Shown here piece by piece: positions 55,413 through 64,000 of a stretch of DNA of 64,000 nt; position 1 is the first letter of the stretch, and the number at the start of each line of letters is the position of its first letter. The notes beneath the pieces are model-generated. The model was not told where the DNA came from. It saw nothing but the letters and a program-made list of their open reading frames with translations, and did no database searches. The DNA is from Rhyacophila brunnea (taxonomy: Eukaryota > Arthropoda > Insecta > Trichoptera > Rhyacophilidae). A program made the position numbers and the translations under genes. The stretch lies in assembly GCA_022495005.1 (NCBI GenBank), contig JAGYXB010001417.1, forward strand, positions 62,001 through 126,000, written 5' to 3'.

Positions 55413-56021
55413 CAGTGACGTCCCGTGGGGTTAAGCAGATTGAGCGTCGCTTGCGGGCGGCTGTTACTCGAAGGGAGGAGAATAATTTGATATAATATAG
55501 AAACAGGTACCTAAACTTAGTAATAACGGAAATATCTTTCTATTAAAAAATTCAGCTCACTGGTTGGAAACAAAATATTTAACATAAAAGGTTTAACAGG
55601 ACTGTATTTTTTGTCGGGTTCGCGATGTCGAGTTTACTTCAGTTGTCCTTGGACATCACTCCTTGATGACCAACAATGATACGTGCTGATTTGCGAACTA
55701 TATTTGAATTATAGGTAGGTAGGTACATACTTAGGTACCTAATTAATTTATCCAAATATTTTTGCCAGTGATTCGCGAGTTTTGAAAGTTGTCAAGTGTA
55801 TTTTTAAATGTATTTGAAACCGTGGACTCGCAATATTGTCTATTGAAATAAAGATAGCATTTAAATTAGTTGTTGTGGTATATATTTTGTTATTAATGTA
55901 TCCATACAACACATTTATTAGCTTTTGGAATCATGAAAGGATGATAAAAATACTTTATAAAAATGGGGTGGCATTTTGGCGCCGCTGCCTAGGGGCGGCA
56001 TTTTGTTTAGGGACGTCACTG
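55413..56021. mobile_element. hAT-like element with exact 8-bp duplication
   Basis: CAGTGACGTCCCGTGGGG opens and GGGACGTCACTG closes. ATAGTATG is duplicated exactly (55405-55412, 56022-56029). GCGGGCGGC near the left and TAGGGGCGGCATTTTG near the right are GC-rich subterminal blocks. An 81-codon frame (55836-56081) crosses the right boundary and is chance. Confidence 0.8.
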
Positions 56022-56029
56022 ATAGTATG

Positions 56030-56944
56030 TCAAGTGGATAACTATGCATCTAGGCTCAACTCTTGTGGTATTTTCCATTGACTACTAGTAGGTTACTAGT
56101 GACAAAAGAAATCACGGAGTATCTATGCGCACTGTTGACAACGTGAGAATTAGTGAGAAAGGTGTACAATGTACGAAATATTATGTACGCAAACACTTGT
56201 ACGTGTGACATTATTTTTTGCACTGGTTGATCTAAAATCAAGAATAAATATTTCAAGCATGCTTAACGCGTCAATCACGAAATGGATTTTGATCTATCAC
56301 ACCATAGGCATGTCTTGAAAATGTAAAATCGTGGTACATGCAATTATTGTAATATAATACGATTTCCTTGAACTCTTGAAAAGTTATACATTTAATTAGA
56401 AGCCCATTGTATCACATGATTTGCGTTACATAATATATAGCTTGCAGCAGGGGTGAGAGAAAAAGAAGACAAATATCACTGCGCTTTAAACTGAGGCAGA
56501 CTTTGAGTATTTAATTCGCGTCCTTGGACAAATATTTAAGTTGAAGAATGACAATGGGGGCGGTAGATCACTGCGACTTTTAATACTAGATAGTAGATAT
56601 CAGTCTATTTAAAGTTGGATATGCTTGTTGTCAGTTCATCGCCATTAACGCAACCATATTGTGTTATGATAATATTGACAATCATCCCTTATCGTGTGTG
56701 TACTTTATGTACCCGGCATAATATGAAGTATATTACGAGAGTGGCACCCATATAACGAACAAGTACCGAAATGAATCATCAATAATAAAATATATAACTG
56801 TAGCGGTCCTGTTTTAACCAGTCCGTGACAGGCATTGGAACTGTCAACACCACAGTCATAAGGTGACCTGTGTTGCAAGGCACAAGTACAAATTAACATC
56901 TTAACTGTTAAAACACTAATTAATATTATAATAAACAACTCAAT
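56030..56944. other. unassigned sequence
   Basis: Short frames only, none recognisable. No repeat family identified. Confidence 0.35.
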
Positions 56945-57500
56945 CCGTGTCAGCATATTGATCGGCGATATTAAATAACTAGACGCAATTATAAATTCCT
57001 TAATATTAATTTCTCGTAGTGTCCAATTATGGAAAACTCAGTAAATAGCTTACTGCAATTATAGTTTCCTCAATATCCATTTTTCTACATAGTCAGCCAT
57101 ATCCAATGACGCAAACTCCATATAGAGTAGCTGACTCAATTATAATAATCATTTCCTAAATATTCTTTTCAAGATATTATTTTGATTGTGAGTACGTCAA
57201 TAAATAGCGGATCATAATTCATTGGACATGTCACTCGAATATAAGTTCCCGGTCTGCTAGTATCTCAGTCTCTGAGATTTACCGAGATTCGAACCTCGGA
57301 ACAGTATTGTAACATAACTACAAACTGTCACATACTCTTGTACCGACTATTTACGCTGCAAACAAAACTCGTTCCTCCATCCATCGAGCAACCACAAACT
57401 CTCGACTTCTTCATCCACAACACCATGACACTCACAGTAATGAAGGGTATATAATATAATCAGATAAAATAAACGGATATCAAAGGTGTTAATGTAGACC
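56945..57500. repeat. dispersed repeat, inverted partner of 45042-45605
   Basis: Shared blocks in reverse order include CATATTGATCGGCGATAT, TAGCTGACTCAATTATAAT, TTCATTGGACATGTCACTCG, CTTCTTCATCCACAACACCAT and AGATAAAATAAACGGATATC. This copy has a B-box-like GATTCGAACCTCGG near 57290 (minus strand GGTTCGAATC), so a SINE origin is possible. Confidence 0.6.
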
Positions 57501-58945
57501 TGTGCGTTGCAACGCGGCTATTCACGGAACGGTGGAATCAGGGCTGCTACATAATTTATAATATAGACTTTTCTGAAGCTAAATGATTTAAGTCAACGTA
57601 CTGACTGACATATACCATTTTAATATAATGTGAGAATGGTCAATGTAATATTAAAAAAATGCTTTATAAGTAATACAAAATATACGCAAATACACTGTTT
57701 TTTATTATTACCTATTATAATCTGTTTTTATTTATATAGTGTTGGTGTTAATTATATGAAAATTATCCCCAGCCAATCTTGTAATAATATTGTTCAAATA
57801 TGTACTTAGTTTTTTTTATGTATTTAAATAACATTATTTTTATTCATTTTAGTACTATAAAATTTTATTAATTTTGAAAATGTCTAATTGTAAATAGCGT
57901 GCTATCAATCTATTCTAATACTTATCCATGTTTGTACATACAGATTATGTATTATCTTTATATACCTATAATTATTATAATATTTTGAAACGTAAAAAAA
58001 AATCTTGTTAACTCACATATATGTTACTTACATATATATATTCGCAAAATAAGTATATATATATATATGCGTTTAACCGGTATAAAAGTAGTCCTTTTTT
58101 AAATAGCAGTTATTATTGTTTTGTTTATAATAAATATAACGCATATACAATGAATGTCTGTTTTTAACGTCAAAGAGAAGTTATTAATTTCTGTCGTATT
58201 TTTGCTATGATAAACGTCGAAAAACTAGCCTTTTATTGATTGCAATAAACATTAAAAACTACCTGTCTATGAGTAACACCTGTCATTAATTCAATATGTA
58301 GTATTGATTTTTATAATCTATCATTATTGTTATTAACTTATTTAAAGACAGTACATACCTATATTTTTTTCATATCTGTATGTTGTGCAAATTTTAATTA
58401 TAACTTAAAAGATAGTTGGTATTTATTTAAAATATAAATACAAAAAAAAAACTGTTTGATATATTATTATATATTACTGTGGAAAGTAAAATAGAGGATT
58501 TAATGAGTTTTATTTATATAAAGTAACTGTTATCAGTTTTTTTTTTTAAATAATTGCACTCCATGATAAAAATGTTATGTATTGAACATACAATACGATT
58601 GTAATAGATATATTAATTTCATTAGCTACACGATTTCTTCTTCATGTTTTGGTGTTGTCATATCGAAGCTTAGAAGCTACATTGCAGTGCATAGATCTTC
58701 CCATTCTGGACCAGTAATATCAAGTCACGTGGGGATTGGGCCACAATATTCGATACAATTGTATTTTGAAAACTGCATTCTTTTATTATTGAAGATTTCA
58801 ATCAATGCTTTTATAAAGTATCGATAATCATGTCACTTCTCTCCAAAACACTGCAATACCGATACAAAAATAGACCAGGATACGATTGTCATCCTGCAAC
58901 TCACCATACTCACATCATGAGAAGATTTCACTGGTTAACGGCCCA
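57501..58945. other. unassigned, strongly AT-rich sequence
   Basis: Includes TATATATA runs near 58020-58075. No gene or recognisable repeat end; an 81-codon frame at 58582-58827 has no known motif. Confidence 0.4.
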
Positions 58946-59733
58946 CATGCTCGTCGTAGGTCAAAATTGAGTTTTTATTGTATTTTCAAACCATGATCCT
59001 GGACACTCCTTAAACGTTGTAGATAATCTATTTATATAATTTTGAAGCCTTATTATCCTTTATATTGTTCAAACACGCGCGTTAACATCATTTTACTCCC
59101 TACTTTAATTATAGTTTGTCAATTTATGGCTACGGCCGTATGTTGTAGCTTAACCACTGGGGAATGCCAAAAGAAATGGCGTATTTCAAAAAAACACTAC
59201 CTTATTCTTAGGTCAATAATTATTATAAAGCAATCATTATTCGTAGGATGTTTATCACACTTGAATGGTCAAAGACATAGCTTATAATGAGTATCTTTAG
59301 AATTATCTTCAAATGTGTTAATCTTGCCGATTTTTTGAATAATAAAATGCCTAATTCTTGTCAAATTTGGGATCACAGAGATTATCAATATAATTTTTTA
59401 TCGTAAATATTTTACTATAATAATCTCGTCATAAATTATACTAATGGTTTTATAAATGCGTTTAAAAATTAATAAATGTAAAAAATCTTAACACCACTGC
59501 ACATTCATGTACCGAAATATGACTATATTCTAAAACATTAGAGCGAGAGGTTTAAAAGAATACTATTTTATGTAACAAAAATACTTTATGCAGTCATCAA
59601 ATGTTTAAAATAAATATAAAGGATAATAAGGCTTCAAAATTATATAAATAGATTATCTACAACGTTTGAGGAGTGTCCAGGATCATGGTTTGAAAATACA
59701 ATAAAAACTCAATTTTGACCTACGACGAGCATG
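58946..59733. mobile_element. element with about 121-bp terminal inverted repeats
   Basis: 58946-59067 and 59613-59733 are near-perfect inverted copies: CATGCTCGTCGTAGGTCAAA outermost on the left, TTTGACCTACGACGAGCATG on the right; AGCCTTATTATCCTTTATA innermost. About 545 bp lie between, with an 81-codon frame (59042-59287) of no clear family. Foldback/long-TIR organisation; superfamily and target duplication undetermined. Confidence 0.7.
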
Positions 59734-60740
59734 TCCCCGCTTAATATGCCCAATTTCTACAGGATTAGTTTGCTCGTATCTTAGAGTACCAAATTTTAGT
59801 ATATTTAATACCTTGCAGACATCGAAAGACTGTTCGTGTCCCAGTAATTTCTCTCTTGGTTCCGTTTACGCATTGGTTAGTCTTTTCTACTCTCTATTCC
59901 ACTTCTATCGTCTTTAACAAAACTCATCAAAGCCTTCAGATTTATACTGTACTCAGAGAATGCATCTGTTTCTTTTTATTATTGTCAGAAAATACTCTCT
60001 TCTTCATACACGAGAAGAAATGGTACAAAATGTGTAGATAAACTCCACTCATTAAAATTTCAATCAAAGAAGTTTGTTTATAAATCACAGTAATATATCA
60101 ATATATAAATATTGAGCAAGAATAATTACATTAACCCGTGTGTCAAAAAAAACAAATGAATATCATTATTTGAATAAAAAAATTTAGAAAGAATAATACT
60201 TTACATGAATAATTACAATATAACTTCGTAGTGCTCAGAATAATATGTAGTATTATAAAGTATATTTTTCTGATACTGACATAGTTACCTATACTATTTC
60301 CATCCTGTTGTTTTTACTAATGGCAATAATGAAAAACTTATGAATTGTTAATCGATGTATTTAATAACATAAAAACACTATTATTATACTATTTATATAT
60401 ATTGTTAATTTAAATTCATTGTTGCACAGTTGATTGTCTTAAAAAATATATTATATTATGCACACTTTACGTATTTATATCAAATATATGTTAATTTTTC
60501 CAACACTATACTGCCGATATATTCAGCTTGCTTTTTACAATATTTCGTAGGGGTTTGTTTTCAAAATATTAATGACAATATATGTATTTAGCGGGAAAGC
60601 AATTTGAATCGATTTTAAATCTACTTATGTTTGATGCAATCGGATATTAATTTTAATAATGTTGACTATTAAATCAAATAACATGTCGACTGTGGACTGC
60701 CAATATCTCCTAACTTTATAAAAGTATCGTAATAAATTCT
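59734..60740. other. unassigned AT-rich sequence
   Basis: No gene or repeat boundary recognised. Confidence 0.4.
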
Positions 60741-60925
60741 TGAGTTTCCACTGTGTGTACTTTTTCCTTCTTTCCTCAACGTTTTGGGCTCGTTGTAGAG
60801 GCCATTATCAAGAAACATATCTCTTTATCTGAGCTCAAAACATCGAAAAAAGAAGGAAGAAGTACACGTGGTGTAAACCCAATAATATATTTCAATTAAA
60901 AACAACCGCGGAAGTCTCAAACATT
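60741..60925 (-). mobile_element. Penelope-like terminal region with inverted structure
   Basis: 60741-60790 (GAGTTTCCACTGTGTGTAC, CTTTCCTCAACGTTTTGGG) pairs imperfectly with 60831-60880 (GAGCTCAAAACATCG, AAGTACACGTGGTGTAAACC). On the minus strand the loop gives GATAATGGCCTCTACAACG then AGCCCAAAACGTTGAGG, a degenerate form of the Penelope stem-loop at 12262-12345. 60880-60925 matches 7681-7745, just upstream of the GIY-YIG relic. Confidence 0.5.
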
Positions 60926-61553
60926 TATAAAAGTAAATTTTACAACAATACTAAAAAACGTTGTCTTGTATACGTGATGTTTCCAAGACATTTTCATAAA
61001 TTTTTTTATGAATTTAGACAGGATTTCAACAAGAAATACCCGCCAGCTTAATAAAAAGGTATTGTTTTATAAAAAAGCAAGTTACTGCTAGTGGTTTTCA
61101 TGGGTGTTTGATATATTTTTTTGGTATTTAAATTATCACCATGACGTATCATTCCTTTCACAATGTTTCAGACTCATCGCAAATACTCTTTTCATTAGAT
61201 TATGTATTAGGGCATAACGCAGAACAAAAATATCGACTGACGTCTATCTTCCAATGTCAAAATCGGCGACATAGGTTCTATATTACACTCGTCTTTCCCA
61301 AGTAAGGCCGCTGTTTGAAACACCGCCACTGTGTCGATATACGGCAAACATTTGTCGTCCAACGCGTATGTCGCTTCTTTACAATGGTGAATACTACATG
61401 ACAACGTACATTAAAGTCTACTTGTGAGGTGTATGAATGCAAAAACCGTTGTGAACATCCATTGATTCATAAAACTTAACTATCAGTTCACTCGCTAGAG
61501 TGATGATAACTCGTAATACAATGTTAATACAGTATCTCATGAGAATTGCCTTA

Positions 61554-61731
61554 GTGCTCGGCCGTAGTGGTTTGGCGGGCGTGGCGCGGCGGCGTCTTGC
61601 GAAACTCACGTATAACCATGTGTATTATGCCCCAAAAAGACACTGTCTACGAACATTTCACACACGGTTATACGTTTGAGTTTCGCAAGACGCCGCCGTG
61701 CCGCGCCCGCCAAACCACTACGGCTGAGCAC
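61554..61731. mobile_element. GC-rich palindromic MITE with TTA duplication (PIF/Harbinger-like)
   Basis: GTGCTCGGCCGTAGTGGTTT opens and AAACCACTACGGCTGAGCAC closes. Arms of about 72 bp stay complementary through GGCGGCGTCTTGCGAAACTC and TATAACC. TTA flanks both sides (61551-61553, 61732-61734), the TWA duplication of PIF/Harbinger elements. The arms are GC-rich in very AT-rich DNA. Confidence 0.7.
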
Positions 61732-61734
61732 TTA

Positions 61735-63180
61735 TAAATGAGCTTGAAATATCGAAATATGAGGTAAAAGGAACAACCATGTATTATGCTGTATGACAGT
61801 TAACAGTCGATATTAAAAAAAGAATTTAAATTTAATACGTCAAAAATTAATTTCGATTACCACATACCTACATAATATATAAATAATTTATTCACGGCAA
61901 TATCTATCGTTAAGCAAATATTTGATGTATGTACTCTTGACTGCTTTTATAATATACTAATTTGTATGCTACAATTATGTAATTCTCTCAATTATATTTA
62001 CTCAAATGTATCTATTACTATAATTATTATTATTCGCATTTTCATAAAAAAAAATTCATAAAGTAATCATGGGGAGAATTATCCCCCCTCCCCCCACCCG
62101 CACTATACATATTATTAATTATTACTCTATATTATTCTTACATTAATCGTCTTTGAATAGAAGAATGTTGATTTTCTTTGTGATTATTCAATAACAAAAT
62201 AATACATAAGCTGACTTTAAATAATAATTAACTTATTACATACTTACAATATTAATATTATTTTGTAAACATTAATATTAAAAAATATATTTCCAATAAG
62301 AATCGATCCTGAAATAAACACTAAGTTTTGTTTTTGAATATTGATTCGAATATATTCTGTTTTATTTATATTTTAATGGTAAGTTAAAAATATTATATAA
62401 AAAAAATGTTTTAATGTGTAATTTAAACAATAATTAAAATACGTTATGTTCCCCTTATAACGTTTAAAAGGCATTTAGGCCGAGCTATTTATAGCAAACC
62501 AATTCATCAATAAACATAAAGTAAAACCGTAGATAAATCATACATCATTCATAATAATAATAAATATTGTTTTAACTATTAAAATATAATAATTTATAAA
62601 ATAATACTTGCTTGAATCTAAATAATTATATTATACTAAAACTGATAAAAAGCGAATCACTAACAAGTGCTATTGGTAATATGTTTTCCGTATATTCTTA
62701 GTAATGTAACATAAATATATTGCTAAGAGTATGCACTTATTTGAAAAAAATTAACCTGCTGATATTGTTAATTGAATTACTAATAATCTGTAAAACACAT
62801 CTTAAAAACTATTATTATTAATTATTCTATGCCTTATGCTCAATTTTCGTATGCATAATATTATTTACACTTCTTTGAGTCAAATTAAATGAATAATAAT
62901 ATTAAATTATAATATGATAACTGAATATTATGATCTATCCGTTAAATTAAGACCCCCATGATAATAATATAAAGATCATTGGTGAAATATAATATATTGG
63001 GATGTGTGGTAATTCGTTAACAATGATGCAATTAATTCGTTACCTCACTACTACAATTAGATAACTCTGATTTAGTCATTGTTGAAAAAATGAAAATTTA
63101 AACGTTACTTGATTAACATAAATCTAGACTATAATTATTATTTAAAATAAAAATGGAAAATTGTGCTTGTCTAATTAGGA
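61735..63180. other. unassigned AT-rich sequence
   Basis: Very AT-rich apart from a C-run (ATCCCCCCTCCCCCCACCC) at 62080-62100. No gene or repeat end recognised. Confidence 0.4.
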
Positions 63181-63184
63181 ATAT

Positions 63185-63375
63185 AGTTTTGGGTAGCCTC
63201 CAGGGAAGGCGAAGCAGAGGAAGAGCGTCTGCGCGATGGAGCGACCAAGTGAAAGAGCTGACTGGGGGCACCATCAATTCTGTCCTGAGAGAAAGGGGAG
63301 AGATGGAAAGTCTTGGTCGCTCAAAGGATGGCGAAATTTAAATGTGATCACGATCCTCAGCCTTGAGTGTACGAC
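63185..63375 (+). pseudogene. LINE RT C-terminal tail, short copy
   Basis: V-L-G-S-L-Q-G-R-R-S-R-G-R-A-S-A-R-W-S-D-Q-V-K-E-L-T-G-G matches 25540-25880. It is then frameshifted near 63290 (R-E-R-G-E-M-E-S). CACGATCCTCAGCCTTGAG and ACGACCAAGAAGAA form the same 3' end. Confidence 0.7.
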
Positions 63376-63469
63376 CAAGAAGAAAAATTGGGAATAATTA
63401 AATAATGTTCAATTATGAATTTTTTTTGTAGATAGATTATTTTATTTATTTAATGCATTTTATCAAATA

Positions 63470-63640
63470 TTTTCAAATTCAAAATTAATATAGTTCCCAT
63501 TGACTTCTGACTTACCTAGTTTTATAATTTTGTAGAGAAGGAAATGTAGAATCATATTCAATAGCTATATAAAAAAACAGTGAAAATAAAGTTATCTAGT
63601 TGTAGTATTGAGATGAAGAATTTATTCATACAAATCAGCT
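63470..63640. repeat. partial inverted copy of the 51635-51997 MITE
   Basis: AGGAAATGTAGAATCATATTC and GTTGTAGTATTGAGATG match the left part of the MITE in reverse. The far terminal repeat was not seen. Confidence 0.5.
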
Positions 63641-64000
63641 TGCGGATGGGTTAATTAATGGGATCTCTCTAATTTGTCAAATGTTTTGAAAAAAATCGTG
63701 TATTTAGAGCCAAATCTGAAAACAGATGTTTGAAGTGCTGTAAATTTAATATTATAAAAATAATTTATTTCAAAGTATATTATAGTCTAATACGTATTTT
63801 GTTCATTTTAAATACGCTTTGAAGATATACGTTTTTTTCAAGACAACATAAACAACGAACGATTTGCCGTTAAACGATTTATCAACGTAACCAAACTGAT
63901 AAAAAATTTCACTCGGTTAATGGGTGTATATTTGACTCAACCAAAGCCTATATTATATTATTATTGCATTCTTGCGGTACTCTTCACAATAAAATATTGG

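Noticed and set aside
59042..59287. MADF/Myb-like protein in the long-TIR element (E-C-Q-K-K-W-R)
   Set aside because: Only a seven-residue resemblance, and part of the frame translates the terminal repeat itself.
62080..62100. C-rich run as a G-quadruplex or regulatory element
   Set aside because: Only one short run with uneven spacing; nothing around it supports a function.
1..64000. CRISPR arrays, bacterial operons, integrated virus genomes
   Set aside because: No regularly spaced direct repeats, no ribosome-binding-site-led gene runs, and no viral structural or replication genes seen. The RT-like fragments are all LINE or Penelope type.

Overview
This window looks like AT-rich insect nuclear DNA. 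Three things point that way: (TTAGG)n-type motifs (the usual insect telomere unit), very long repeat-filled introns, and a mobile-element mix of Penelope-like, non-LTR, hAT, PIF/Harbinger-like and pogo-like elements plus tRNA-derived SINEs. The base texture (many ATAATATTAT and TAGGTACCTA strings) and a THAP-type exon would fit a hemipteran such as an aphid, but this is only an impression. There are no bacterial operons, CRISPR arrays or viral genomes.

One host gene can be reconstructed with confidence: the 3' part of a long plus-strand gene. A 3956-bp coding exon (27514-31469) follows a polypyrimidine tract. It joins a 121-bp exon (49831-49951) across an 18.4-kb intron, then an 81-bp terminal exon (52154-52234) across a 2.2-kb intron. 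Phases match at both junctions, giving 1385 residues and a stop. The product is serine-rich and probably disordered, with a proline-rich C-terminus; I do not recognise the family. Upstream exons lie outside the window or in small exons I could not see in the first 27 kb. A separate 71-bp exon at 2268-2338 encodes the start of a THAP zinc finger and ends at a good splice donor.

Almost everything else is repeats. Region 1-27 kb holds hAT-like MITEs with clean 8-bp target duplications, two tRNA-derived SINE families, a frameshifted Penelope-like GIY-YIG relic (7.7-8.1 kb), several decayed reverse-transcriptase tails, and palindromic elements with TTAGG repeats in their loops. The 31.5-49.8 kb intron holds more of the same families, including a hAT element with a recognisable but broken transposase (43.4-45.0 kb). 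Region 52-64 kb, 3' of the gene, carries two tandem hAT-like MITEs, a perfect-TSD hAT element, a long-TIR element, a Penelope fragment and a GC-rich PIF-like palindrome in otherwise AT-rich DNA.

The observations most worth following are: (i) palindromic mobile elements, two with exact 8-bp duplications, whose loops carry telomere-like (TTAGG)n and so can explain interstitial telomeric motifs; (ii) two hAT-like MITE families whose subterminal palindromes differ at one symmetric position (AATCCCGGGATT versus AATACCGGTATT); (iii) dispersed Penelope-type fragments with a hammerhead-ribozyme-like core. Coordinates of repeats are read by eye. Boundaries without a stated target duplication are approximate.
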